Assembly: GCF_963855985.1 (NCBI RefSeq)
Contig: NC_087093.1
Span: 2,673,501 to 2,737,500 of the forward strand
Direction: 5' to 3'
DNA from: Ostrinia nubilalis
Taxonomy: Eukaryota > Arthropoda > Insecta > Lepidoptera > Crambidae
Length of the DNA: 64,000 bases
In this document: piece after piece, positions 10,961-21,654 of the stretch
Layout: every line of letters starts with the position of its first letter
Numbering within the stretch: position 1 is the stretch's first letter
Program-made: the position numbers and the translations under genes
Notes under the pieces: generated by a model
Databases searched by the model: none
Seen by the model: only the letters and a program-made list of their open reading frames with translations
Told to the model about the DNA's origin: nothing

Positions 10961-11295
10961 TTTATACTAAAAATAATAGCAGTTGGAAATAATATTGGGT
11001 TCCTGGGTCAAACCTGGTGCCCACATAAGAGATAGGTGTTAAAATTGAGGTTTTATGGGATAAAGTAAAGTGCAGCCTTGAAAGGAATAATTCAAGCAGA
11101 CCTAGCACTTTGCAAACTAACAAAATGTGATAGAGCATAATTACACATTTACCAACTATATTTTATCCACTTTCAACTATCAACTTACCTTTAGATTTTG
11201 ATAGCATGAAATCGCAAAAAAAAACGTTAATTACTAAATACGGTACTTTAAAGTGGATTATTTTTATTTTATTTAAATTATTATTCCATGAAATA

Positions 11296-11350
11296 ATTAT
11301 TTTCTTTAAAACAAGGAAAGGGTTGTAGTGTCTATAGCATAATGATGTAT
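11296..11350 (+). repeat. Second purine tract plus LTR-start-like sequence inside the element
   Basis: AAAACAAGGAAAGGGTTGTAGTGTCTATAG closely resembles the true PPT/LTR junction (AAAACAAGGAAGGGATGTAGTGTATAGA at 12088). The match fades after about 30 bp. It may be a remnant of an internal rearrangement or of a second, related element. Confidence 0.5.
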
Positions 11351-11454
11351 TATATCTATGCTATCATCTCAAGTGACTCAGTGGAGGTAAAGCATAGGGA
11401 CAAGGAAATGAAGGAATAATGTAAGGTATATACAGATAGGAAGAGAAAAGAAAA

Positions 11455-11510
11455 AGAAATGCGAGTTAAAACCAGGGGATAAAGTTTACATAAATAATTG
11501 TTTCAAAAAA
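11455..11510 (+). pseudogene. Possible integrase C-terminal relic
   Basis: One frame reads ELKPGDKVYINNCF, like the (L/F)KxGDxV segment of Ty3/gypsy integrase C-terminal domains. It is short and isolated by stops, so this rests mainly on position between the RNase H relic and the right LTR. Confidence 0.35.
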
Positions 11511-12091
11511 CTAAAAACACGCTTGTAGATAAACAGAATATCTTAAGACGAATCTAATGAGGCCAAACTCGATATGTTGACTAAAAGGCAATCCAAGGTT
11601 CCATCAGCCACTTTTTAGTCTTATCATCGGATCAGCTCGATGGAACCATAGTATTATATTGTCATATAAATGTACATTTAATTGCCAATTTTCATGATGT
11701 ATCATCAGAAGTGCGTGTAATTCAGATTCTTAGACTTTATTACATAGATCGTTAAAAGACTTGCAAGTCGACCTAATAAAAGCGTGTTAAAAATATGACT
11801 AGAGAAAATAAATTGAGTTTGAATCGCGACATTACACACAGTAACTAAAAGTATAGGAGGATATTCAAATACATTCAAAACTATAAAAAAAAAAAAAAAA
11901 GAGTACTAGGACAATGGAAAGTGATGGACCAGAATGAGGGTGATTAATCAGAAGCTAATAGTAATATAATGGATATATAAAATAGTAAAACAGTGAAGCA
12001 ATAATGATCAAATGATTAAAACAAAGCGCCTAATGAAGAAGCGCCTCAAAATTTAATTAAATAATAAATTGTATTTATTTCAAATTAAAAC

Positions 12092-12101
12092 AAGGAAGGG
12101 A
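12092..12101 (+). other. Polypurine tract of the LTR element
   Basis: AAGGAAGGGA directly abuts the right LTR, where plus-strand DNA synthesis is primed in LTR retrotransposons. Confidence 0.75.
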
Positions 12102-12253
12102 TGTAGTGTATAGACATTTGTCTCGAGCGCATACGTCACAGCCTAGTCGGCGGTGGGGGCATTCGGCGTCCGACCGTGGTGCGGGCAGGTCGTGCTGTGT
12201 GCGTAGGCGAGCCAAATAATAATCTAATGGCGGAGATAAAGGTGTACAATACA
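12102..12253 (+). repeat. 3' LTR (152 bp)
   Basis: Identical to 5305-5456 over all 152 bases. It is followed by the second GGTAT target duplication. Confidence 0.95.
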
Positions 12254-12258
12254 GGTAT

Positions 12259-12365
12259 AAATGGTCATCATCTTACTTTAACAAACGTCAGCAGTCTGTC
12301 AAACTCCATACAAAACACCGGTTATGGTTATAGTCACGGTTAAAATAAAATGGTGCAACTCAGCC
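12259..12365 (-). mobile_element. Short TIR element, GGCTGAGTTGCACCA family, copy 2
   Basis: Minus-strand copy. Its GGCTGAGTTGCACCA end lies at 12351-12365. Its other end is interrupted: the terminal part of that TIR is altered and next to the LTR element's target site, and CTGGGT left of the LTR element (5298-5303) could be the displaced outer end. Confidence 0.7.
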
Positions 12366-12429
12366 TAAGAAATGGGACTATTCTATTTTGTCATTTCCAT
12401 GACATTCATCCCTTGTAGTACGAGTATTA

Positions 12430-12590
12430 GAGCGCTTTCACATTTAGGCGATTTAGCAGCGCGACAAACGCGCGACAGATGCGCTGCCGAAAATTTCATA
12501 CTATTTGACAGCGGATGCATGCCTTCACATTATAAAAACGCCACTGCCGCGCTGCAGTCGCGCTACTAACGCCCTAATGTTAAAGCGCTC
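12430..12590. mobile_element. 161-bp MITE, 21-bp TIRs, TTA target duplication
   Basis: Left end GAGCGCTTTCACATTTAGGCG and right end CGCCCTAATGTTAAAGCGCTC are inverted repeats with two mismatches. TTA flanks both sides (12427-12429, 12591-12593), as in PIF/Harbinger-type insertions. The interior is GC-rich (GCGCGAC motifs). It is non-coding. Confidence 0.8.
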
Positions 12591-12998
12591 TTATGGCTTC
12601 AAGCTTCAACCTTCCATTTCTAAGTTCATCAATACAATAATTCCGCTCATTTTGCCGGCTGCTTGCTCTACATGGGCGGGGCTAGAGCGTAACTAAATTG
12701 ATACTGGACGAAGCCCTAACAATTCCACATGCGATGGAGTGTAATTAAGGGCGGCGACTGACGGCGCTTGATTGCCCTACTCCCCTACCGATGATCTTTA
12801 CCCTTTCTCTGCTTTATGTGTCTATTAACTGTAACGTTGACCTAATGGGATTGTTTGTACTACTGTAGAATTTAAATTGGAGGTTAAAAGTTACAGGATG
12901 TTGCAATTTGCAGTTCATTCTCTTTAGTATTTTTTCAGAAAATTGTACGTTTACTTACATCATAATAATTATGGATTGAGTAGTTATCTGATTGAGTA

Positions 12999-13116
12999 GA
13001 TCTGGTGAAGGTCGCGGGAGGTGCCTGGATGCGAGCGGCGCAGGACCGGTCTTTGTGGAAATCCTTGGGGGAGGCCTTTGTCCAGCAGTGGACGTCTTTC
13101 GGCTGAAACGAACGAA
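12999..13116 (+). mobile_element. RTE-type LINE 3' tail (GAAC family)
   Basis: GATCTGGTGAAGGTCGCGG, GCCTGGATGCGAGCGGCGCAG and TCTTTGTGGAAATCCTTGGG, then GTCCAGCAGTGGACGTC and the tail GGCTGAAACGAACGAACG. It encodes the decayed RTE C-terminus (W.SLGEAF.QQW). Confidence 0.88.
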
Positions 13117-14360
13117 CGAGTAGTTATAAAGAAGCTGTGTTGGTAAAAAAAGAAGAAACCAAAGACAATGCTTACCATTACAGATCTTGTGTTACACTGA
13201 GTTAGAGATAATGCAAATGAAAATTTTTGTAATTAAAATAGCCCTATTAAAAGACTTAACCGTATACCGCAAGTCTTCTCAGTCTGGTACGGTAAATTGA
13301 TGACTCATATTCTTAAAAATATAATGATTAACATAATACTCACCTTATCTTATAAACAATGAACTATAAAAATATTAATTATAAAACTTCTCCAGTCAAT
13401 GAATGAGTGATGTCGTGCCCTGAGTGTCCGAGCAACTGCACACAGGAGGATTTAATTAATGCTGCTGTCAACGCCACTCCTTGTAGCGGAGTTTTGGGCT
13501 GACACTGTGTAGGTTTGTTGTCGACACGATAAGAAGAAGAATTATAAAACTGTGTAGAATTTAATACCACGCCTATTATATTCTTACCAAAAACACCTAC
13601 ATGTAGCCTCCAAATACATTTGTCTTAACCACCAAATGGCCCCAAAGACCATCACGGGGTATAATTCAGCCCATCGGCTTAACAGTGTGCACAAATCAAA
13701 TCATTTATTCAGCCAATAGCCCACCACGGCCTCTTGCGCGTCAATAATAAATCGTAGCCACATGCACGCCGCAGACCGCGGCTCTAATAATTGAGGCACG
13801 TACGTGGTTACAGAGGTGTAACTAAGACAACGGGTCTTTTGGAAGGTCTTTTAAAGCATTTTTTTATTTTAGAAGGGTTTTTAAAATCGCTTTAATTTTG
13901 GAAAGTCTTTTTAATTTGCCCTTCTTGTATTTTTTTACTTTCTAAATTTGATCCCGCTTTCAGCCAAGATCTTCTAGATTTTTATTTGGTTCATTTCAAA
14001 CAAGCTATTACTTTGAAGACTTTTTATGAAAATAAATAATATTTTATTTAAAGATTTTTTTGTTATGTTTTCTTATGTTGTACATAAGATGCCATTTTGT
14101 CTCTATTCTCAAAAATATGTGCTTCGGTATTCATCTTTTGTGTTATTGTTAACGTTTTACCACTTTGATTTGAGCCCGTTTCAGCCGGGCTTAACGTTTT
14201 TATTATTCTAGCTATCTTATGAGGAGCAGTTATAAAAACAAGAAAATGGGAAAGTTAGATCGAATAAAACCTAAGATAAAATCAGGTATCATTTCAGACT
14301 TAAACAGAATTGACGAAACTAAAATACCTATCACAAAATAATAATCCTGTTTTTAGAATT
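13117..14360. other. Intergenic, nothing recognised
   Basis: AT-rich, with some T-rich stretches (13.85-14.05 kb). No domain, RNA gene or repeat relation is visible on either strand. Confidence 0.45.
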
Positions 14361-14362
14361 AC

Positions 14363-14533
14363 TAGCTGACCCGGCGAACTTCGTACCGCCTTAGCGTAGA
14401 GATTTTCTTAATATTTTTTTCCGTAAGAACCATCCTTGGACTTCCACAAACATTTAAAAAAAAGAATTATCGAAATCGGTTCAGCCGTTCACACGTGATG
14501 CCGTGACAACGCGAAACGGGTTTCATTTTTATA
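14363..14533. mobile_element. CTAGCTGACCCGGC-type lepidopteran repeat, split by the next element
   Basis: Starts ACTAGCTGACCCGGCGAACT and contains AAATCGGTTCAGCCGTTCAC. It ends in ATTTTTATATATA, where the mariner-like palindrome (14536-16671) is inserted at a TA; the flank resumes at 16672. It belongs to the CTAG-bounded Helitron-like class by its terminus. Confidence 0.6.
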
Positions 14534-15200
14534 TATACAGGGTGTCCCGTAATGTAACGTCAAGCCGGAATTGGGTGTTGAGGCAAGTTGTGCTGGTTAT
14601 CAGAAAAATATAAAAAAAAATCTATGTGGCATATTTTAAAAATAATAGGCATTTAAAAAAAAACAAAAGTTTCTTCTCCAGGTGACGGTCCTTTTGCTCG
14701 TGTTGCCACAAATCTTCACTTTTTCCAAAATTTTTTTTTGTTATGTAACCCTGAATAATGCTTCTCTAAATTGTTATCAAAATTACAAAACCAGCTGCTC
14801 CAGCTGGGATGAAAAAAATACATTATTCCCAAAAAAAATTTCAAAATAAAAATTTTGCCTAGTTTAAACTGACTGTACTGAAAAAAAAATGTACTACGCG
14901 AGTGTGGCAAGTGACGTCATAATTTGGCGCATTTAGTAAGGATTCCAAAATAGTATAACACTTGGTAAATATTTGCTGTAATTGTCGACAATTTTTGTTT
15001 TTTTGGAAATAGTCCCGTTTTTAACTTTATCTACCTTGGTTAAAAATTATTATTCTAATGTGCCCAAAATTCAAGTTTCTGTGACTGACTGTACGGTAGT
15101 CAGTCACCATGACAGTAATTAGTAGTTGACATACTGTGACAAAAGTCACCCGTGTGCGCGAGCCTTTACTACCTGCTCTGCCTGCGCTTGTACTTGGTAA

Positions 15201-15523
15201 CAGGGATAATAAGGATATGAAATTTCGGTTATGGATACGGTTACGGATATTAGAATAATATTATACCGGTTTCGGTTACGGTCACGGATATGAAATCATT
15301 TCAGATTATCCGAAAGTCTCGGATAATTTCGGTTACGGAATTATTAGAATTTCAAAAATGTAGGTATAATACAAATAGCAAGATGCTGCGTGAGCGTGAC
15401 CCACATAGCTACTTTATGTACCAACTAAGACGACACCTATCCCAACTAATATTATAAATGCGAAAGTCTCTCCAGTGTACCTCTCTGTCTGTCTTACTAA
15501 CTCTAACTCTGTCTGTCTGTAAC

Positions 15524-15556
<33 letters not shown>

Positions 15557-16062
15557 TACGCTTTCCCGCTTAAACCTCGCAACCGATTTTGATGAAATTT
15601 GGCATAGAGATAGTTTGAGTCCCGGGAAAGAACATAGGATAGTTTTTATCCCGGTTTTTGAAACAGGGACGCGCGCGATAAAGTTTTTCTGTGACAGACA
15701 AAATTCCACGCGGGCGAAGCCGCGGGCGGAAAGCTAGTGTATGATAAAGGTAAAACAGGCTGGCATATTAGATGGTGCCAGCGAATGCCAGACAAGTTAG
15801 TAACAAATATTAAGATTTAAGGTACAATTCCAAGACGGGCCGCAGACCGCAAACTGCAACCGCAAACTGCAAAACTATGAAATCGGCAGCGCGGCATTGC
15901 AGCTGCGGCGTGTATACTGCAGATTTCATAGAGTTTTGCAGTTTGGCCTTTATCCGAAACTATCCGTAACTTTTGAATCAGTTTCGGTTACGGTTATGGA
16001 CATTTATTATTTCGGATATCCGATAGTTTCGGTTACGGTTACGGATATCCATAACATCCCTG
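15201..16062. mobile_element. hAT-like non-autonomous element, 8-bp target duplication
   Basis: Starts CAGGGAT and ends ATCCCTG, with CTTGGTAA on both sides (15193-15200, 16063-16070). Eight-bp duplications and CAGGG-type ends are hAT features. Both subterminal regions hold many GGTTACGGATAT-like motifs in both orientations, typical of transposase-binding arrays. A further inverted patch lies at 15848-15945 (GCAAACTGCAAAACTATGAA). No transposase frame is present. Confidence 0.8.
15429..15737 (+). mobile_element. Helitron-like repeat ending CTAGT, copy 2
   Basis: Plus-strand copy of the repeat at 9368-9632: begins ATCCCAACTAATATTATAAA, holds a CTGT microsatellite (about 15485-15555) and ends GAAGCCGCGGGCGGAAAGCTAGT. 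It is inserted within the hAT-like element. The 68-codon minus frame here is repeat-derived. Confidence 0.8.
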
Positions 16063-16795
16063 CTTGGTAAGATGGCCCTCTCCGTCCCGCTCATACCTTT
16101 TAAAATGGCTTCTCCACCTCACTTAAGCCAGAAACTTGAATTTTGGGCACATTAGAATAATATTTTTAACCAAGGTAGATAAAGTTAAAAACGGGATTAT
16201 TTCCAATAAACAAAAATTGTCGACAATTACAGCAAGATTTTACAAAGTGTTATACCATTTTGGAATCCTTACTAAATGCGCCAAATTATGACGTCACTTG
16301 CCACACTCGCGTAGTACAATTTTTTTTCAGTACAGTCAGTTTAAACTAGGCAAAATTTTTATTTTGATATTTTTTTTGGGAATAATGTATTTTTTTCATC
16401 CAAGTTGGAGCAGCTGGTTTTGTAATTTTGATAACAATTTAGAGAAGCATTATTCAGGGTTACATAAAAAAAAAAAAATTTGGAAAAAGTGAAGATTTGT
16501 GGCAACACGAGTAAAAGGACCGTCACCTGGAGTAGAATTTTTTGATTTTTTTTAAATGCCTATTATTTTTAAAATATGCCACATAGATTTTTTTTATATT
16601 TTTCTGATAACCAGCTCAACTTGCCTCAACACCCAGTTCCGGCTTGACGTTACATTACGGGACACCCTGTATAGATTATTTTCTCGTAGATTGCGTCTTG
16701 ACTTCCTGGCTCTTTCACAGAAGCCCGACAGAGATTTAAAATCCGATGTCTACTCCTATATCGTATTTTTGACTTAGATAGGTAAATGAGTTTTT

Positions 16796-18440
16796 TTTTC
16801 AACCGACTTCAAAAAAGGAGGAGGTTCTCAATTCGACCCGTATGTTTTTTTTTTTTTCTATGTTTGTTACGCGATAACTCCGCCAATTATGAACCGATTT
16901 GAACAAATCTTTTTTCGGCGTATAGGTAATACCTCAAGGGTGGTCCCATTTAAATTTAATAATAGAAAAAACAACCCCCAAGGGTGGAAAATTGGGGATG
17001 AACTTTTTTATACGCAATATCTCCGCCGATTATAAATCTGGGGGCACGGCAGTGCCCCCGCCAAGTCGAGCGCGAAGCAAACACTGCCGTACCATCCTTT
17101 ACTGGAACCATTTCGCCGCATTTTCAGGCCCCTATTTGAGAACCTCTGGATAAGACCAGAACACAGAAATTTTCGTCATCTAGTAAGCTATAATCACATA
17201 CTTAAAATCCAAAATTTCAAGTCTGTAGGTCATTTAGTTCCGAAGTTAAGCGAAAGCAAAGTTTCGCATTTACGACACTCACTCACTCACTCACTCACTG
17301 ATGATCATCAAAATAGAACTAGTACTTCCCATAAACTCAGAGAGCTGAAATTTGGTACAGAGTTAGGGTTTAATGGCCACATAAAGGGAAAACTATAAAA
17401 ACTAGGAAAATCGAAGATCTGGAGTAACACCACATTCATAATCAATACTACTCCGGCACCGTGGTGTTCTCCTGTATCGCTCACCGCTAGATGGCGCTAG
17501 CACTAGCAAGCGGTGTCCAGATTTTTTTCCTTTCTAGAGAAAGTCGTCGATTAAGTTGAATGTTGTGTAATTTGCATTTCGTTGATTTCGTTTATTATAT
17601 TGTAAGGTTCGCTAAGGTATTATTAAAACAATTCTGATTCGTTGTCCATTTTAAAGGTCGTTGAGTTTATTTGTGTTTATAATATCGTAAAAAAATGTCG
17701 ATAAAACGACGACATTAAATAATTTTGCCACGTTCTACAAAAAGAAGTGAAATCCCACCAAAAACATTCTGTAAAAAAACTAGCCAAGTCTCGATGGAGC
17801 TGCTTGTTTATCTCTAAAAAGTAATGAAATCTAGACAAAGTCGTGCCAAGTCTATGGTTCCTTACTGCGATTTCTTTATTATTATAGTTAATGTTGTGTG
17901 ACTTGGCCGTTGGACAATCTTTATTAAGATAATCATACATAAGTATTATAAATACGCAGCTTTACTAAACCTACAATTGACTGGTTATTGTTGAATCAAC
18001 GTTTTCCAAGTGGCAATTTTCCATCGTCAATGGGTAGCGGTTCTGGCGACAGATTGGTGCAATGGTGTCATGGAGCACCTGGTTTTGTCACCCTTCAACG
18101 GCCAAGTCACACAACATTAACTATAATAATAAAGAAATCGCAGTAAGGAACCATAGACTTGGCACGACTTTGTCTAGATTTCATTACTTTTTAGAGATAA
18201 ACAAGCAGCTCCATCGAGACTTGGCTAGTTTTTTTACAGAATGTTTTTGGTGGGATCAATTTGACTGATTATTTTTTTGTTGAATAGGTATTATCAAAAG
18301 GGTGGTTTCATGCGAATTTGAAGAAAATATTTCACCCCCAAGGGTGGAAAATTGGGGATGAACTTTTTTATACGCAATATTTTTAATTTTTAGTTTTTTT
18401 TTGTGTTCACGCATTTGAAGTCGGTTTTATTTTTTTTAAA
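16796..18440 (+). mobile_element. ACCGACTTCAAAAAAGGAGG-type repeat, split by a nested element
   Basis: The common lepidopteran start AACCGACTTCAAAAAAGGAG lies at about 16800, followed by TTGTTACGCGATAACTCCGCC. A paragraph containing CCCAAGGGTGGAAAATTGGG occurs on both sides (about 16976-17025 and 18332-18382). Sequence between 17035 and 18255 is a different, inserted element. Another fragment is at 42364-42415. Class not assigned. Confidence 0.65.
17035..18255 (-). mobile_element. Hairpin-ended repeat family D, copy 1 (with internal long inverted repeat)
   Basis: On the minus strand it starts TCCCACCAAAAACATTCTG and ends with a perfect-looking stem GGGGGCAC....GTGCCCCC plus AGATT. Near the start there is a ~162-bp inverted repeat (17750-17911 against 18096-18258), which is why reading frames at 17677-17940 and 18062-18268 give the same peptide. 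Inner part has (CACT)n and AAATTTGGTACAGAG motifs. Non-coding. TC start and 3' hairpin recall Helitrons, but the expected CTRR end is absent. Confidence 0.7.
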
Positions 18441-20312
18441 AGTTAATTATCTTAGAAAAATTATTCAACATTTTGTTGATTTGAAATAAAGGATCGACGT
18501 AATTGTTTTTTGGTTACGTACCTACTTACACTCTTGTACCATTTCCAGTCAGTGAACTCGTTCAACAATTTCGTACACAAATCTGGCCAATTCCCAAAAA
18601 TATTTCCAGAAACACAACCGTTGAACGCCCAAAGTTCGTAGCGGAAACAGAAATGTACTACGGTGACTACGGGCCGTAGTCGCTGCTACGGACTACGAGA
18701 TAACTACGAAAGTGTGCTATGCGGTTTGTAGGTTAAAAATCTTGGAGCATTTAATGATTGCGACATTTTTTATTTGCTAAAACATCTATAAAAAATGTTT
18801 ATTACGTAGACGTATTTGGTGCCAAAAGCTAAAAATTAAACCAAACACTAAAAACAAATTTACTTTTTAAAACATTTGGCATTTAGTACCCATAAAGCCG
18901 TCATAATCTTTTAGATAACCTACATAACACAGACGTTTGAAACAACACCATTTTTGATCGTAACTCAAGGGGTTAAGGTCGAAAATTGTTCTTTTTCGAC
19001 GTATATAACACGTCCACACGAGCAATCATTTTCGTTCAGCTAAGCAGAAAACATGGTGAGATTTTTTAAGGTTTATTTTGCTTTAACTGGGGTATTCTTT
19101 GAACCGACCTATCCATTCGTTAACGTACGAGTTTACGTCAATATTACAAAGTTAGCTTTTTAGTACCTTATGTTGTGTAATAACTTTTATTTGGTATACA
19201 CAAGGTTGCAAATGGGAAGGGAAAATGATGGAGAGACGCAAAAGTGTGGGTTATGTCAATACAATTATGCATGTATGTCTCTGTGTTGTTTTGTTTCGTG
19301 GTTTCAGATTTGCATAGACTCGGCTGTTGAGGTTTGAAGGGGAAAAATATAGAATGAGTATTATTTAACAAAAATTCGTAGAAATATACAAATAAATACT
19401 GAATACAGACTTCGTTTGTGTAAAGAAATATTATAAGAAAACTGTTTTGTCTTACTTTGTCATTCCAGTAAGAACTTTACGTGGCGTATATTATACTGTT
19501 TATATTCTGTATCCATTAGTATTGCTTACCATATCTTTTCCTAACAACATTTTAAAAGCTTAATGTTAATCATTTCATAGACGCGATTCAAAATGCAACA
19601 TTATCGTAAACCTTTGACTGACAAAAGCCCAATACAATATTAAAATTGCTACCATTATTTACGGAAATAACAATCACAGTTATTACCAGCTAATGAATTC
19701 ACCAAAATTCAAATGACAATCTCGAGAAAGTCTATTACTGTGCCCTTAAAAGGGTGAAAATTTATGGACAAAATTATATCCTGAAGAAAATTTCCTTCGC
19801 CTTTTCCCTACTGGGCTGTGTTGTTATTGAATTGCAGCGCCCTCTTGTGGTGCTTGTAGTAATTGCGCTGTTCAAATATTAATAACAACATTTTGGGCAA
19901 AATTCGCGACGTTGGATGAAGTAAACAAACATTAATGGATCGTGAAATATTGGGGTAGCTAGTGCTGGAAATTGAGGACCAATTATTACAATTTGAAGTG
20001 CACTTTATCTCGATAGACAGATAAATATACCTACGTATGACATTGCTTTTATGTTATTATTTTCTTACGAGTTTCAGAGTCATTAAATAAAGTCGCAATT
20101 GTGTACGTACTAAATTGAAACTTTAAGTTCTGTATCCAACCTGTGATACATTAAAAAAAGCTACCCATAAAGTGTTAAAGATAAACACAGCTGTTTGTAT
20201 GTTTCCGTTTTTAAATAAAGTTCCCCTTCTTTTCTTTCGTTCTAACCAAAAAAATTTAACACGTGCGTATATAAATATATACTTTTAGGTATAGCAGTAG
20301 TTAAAATACTAA
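18441..20312. other. Mostly unique intergenic sequence
   Basis: Contains a CTACG-rich patch (18655-18715), a promoter-like segment with ATG next to a splice-donor-like site (see 18998-19060) and otherwise no recognised gene or repeat. The minus frame 19168-19371 has no family resemblance. Confidence 0.4.
18998..19060 (+). promoter_or_regulatory. Possible core promoter and tiny first exon (speculative)
   Basis: TATATA (19003-19008 region) is followed about 25 bp later by an initiator-like TCATTTTCGTTCAG, and then by AAAACATG directly abutting GTGAGAT, a good splice donor. A first coding exon consisting only of ATG is known for several insect genes. I could not find a convincing second exon downstream. 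Confidence 0.25.
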
Positions 20313-20430
20313 GGCTGAGTTCCACCACCTAACTTTAATCGTGACTATAACGTTAACCGGTGTATTTTGTATAGAGTTTGACAGACTTTTGACGTTTTTT
20401 AAAGTCAAAGTAAGATGGTGCAACCCAGCC
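20313..20430 (+). mobile_element. 118-bp TIR element, GGCTGAGTTGCACCA family, copy 3
   Basis: GGCTGAGTTCCACCACC at the left and TGGTGCAACCCAGCC at the right, with the family interior (ACCGGTGTATTTTG, GAGTTTGACAGAC). Flanks are TAA and AAA, close to the TTA/TAA-type target seen at copy 4. Confidence 0.85.
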
Positions 20431-20744
20431 AAAGTATACCTTCTCACCTGGTCATTCAATAGACGATAAATCACTCGGAACACATGTCTGCTACGATGCT
20501 ACAAGTCCCTTGTCGTAGCTCCGTAGCACTACGGCGTAGTAGCTAGACACCAGAACACAACATGGTTCATAATGGACTGTAATCTTTAATCATTTTAACG
20601 ACAATATACCTACCTGAATTATGTAGTACTTGCTATGGCAGTACATTATGTAATTCGAATAATTGGCTCGATCGTGATTATGTGGAAAATATTAGTTCTT
20701 AGAAGTAGTATGTATAGTTGAATATGAATCTCTCTACGAGTATA

Positions 20745-20931
20745 ATAATATCTATAAAAGCGAAAGGTCACAGATTGACTCACTCACTCATCTCAGAAAC
20801 TACAAGTGCTAGGAGTCTCAAATTTTGCATGGGGGTTCCTTTTAGAACGTAGGAGCTCACTAAGACGGGATTTTGCAACTCCAAAGGGGGTCAACGGGAT
20901 CCACACGTACGAAGTCGCGGGCGGCCGCTAG
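20745..20931 (+). mobile_element. CTAG-terminating Helitron-like (Lep1-type) repeat
   Basis: ATATCTATAAAAGCGAAAGG, then a short CACT repeat, AAATTTTGCATGGGGGTTCC, and a 3' end GTCGCGGGCGGCCGCTAG. A GC-rich 3' hairpin plus CTAG is the diagnostic end of the lepidopteran Helitron-like class. A related copy ends at 28370. Confidence 0.8.
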
Positions 20932-21654
20932 TTTTATTAAGCTTAACATTTTGAGCATAACTCTATTTATAGTTATCTATAATCTAACAATGACTACGCA
21001 AAATGATAACAGTTTTGTCTGTACAAAGTTTTAGCAAAGTGCTGATCAATCAACACTATAAATATCCCCGATGAACAAGATTAATACACTTGTCAAAATT
21101 TGCAACACCGGCTGTTTTGGCGTGTTTGAATAACAACCATAAAGTATTGTATTAATTAATTTGCTTCCTTCTTCATTACCAACACTATTGTTTAGTGGCA
21201 TTGTTTTGACAGTTTAATAATAGAACATACAACAAAGCCAAGAAGCCTTTTGATGATTAATCTACTTGTTACTTATTGGTTGAATTAATACCAAGAATAA
21301 AATGTAGAACCACGTGAGTCAAAACTGTAGCAATAGGAATTATTTCCTATAAGGTAGGTAATTGAAATTGATGCCACATACACAGTCACTATTTACGATT
21401 ATTGTGCCCAATGTGACCTAGACAAGTTACTTATTTTCAACACTGACCACATTTTGCGGTGGTTGTGTAACTTTTGGAGAGCTAAACACTGAATTTGGAG
21501 TAAAAAATTTTGAATAACACAGCAAACTTCTAAGACACAAGCAAGCAAATTAGATTACTTCCAGAAATCGTAAACCATTTATTAACCACGATTTGATTTC
21601 GAATTTAAGCCAGAAAATATATATTTCAACAAAATACTGCGACCATCACTAGAT
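20932..21654. other. AT-rich intergenic, nothing recognised
   Basis: No gene or repeat evidence. Confidence 0.45.

Larger units (their letters stand above)
5305..12253 (+). mobile_element. Complete non-autonomous Ty3/gypsy (Mag-like) LTR retrotransposon insertion
   Basis: A 6.95-kb insertion with identical 152-bp LTRs (TGTAGTG...AATACA), 5-bp target duplications GGTAT at 5300-5304 and 12254-12258, a primer-binding site right after the left LTR and a purine tract right before the right LTR. The interior has no intact gag or pol. Only an RT/RNase H relic (about 10.50-10.96 kb) and a possible integrase tail (about 11.46 kb) are recognisable. It also holds two satellite arrays, a MITE, a Helitron-like copy and an RTE tail. 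Mag-lineage assignment rests on tRNA-Ser priming, the short LTR and the pol relic, and is inference. Movement would have needed proteins supplied by another element. Confidence 0.9.
14536..16671. mobile_element. Palindromic mariner-like element carrying a nested insertion
   Basis: Ends are TACAGGGTGTCCCGTAATGT and its reverse complement (16652-16671), flanked by TA. Arms 14536-15190 and about 16071-16671 are inverted copies of each other, including frames at 14716-14910 (minus) and 16298-16492 (plus) that read almost the same. Removing the central insertion (15201-16062 plus one 8-bp duplication) leaves about 1.27 kb. No transposase is encoded. Confidence 0.85.

Noticed and set aside
14716..16492. 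Two similar 64-codon frames (14716-14910 minus, 16298-16492 plus)
   Set aside because: They are the arms of the mariner-like palindrome read from both strands.
17677..18268. Two open frames giving nearly the same peptide on opposite strands
   Set aside because: They are the two arms of a long inverted repeat in a non-coding element, not duplicated genes.
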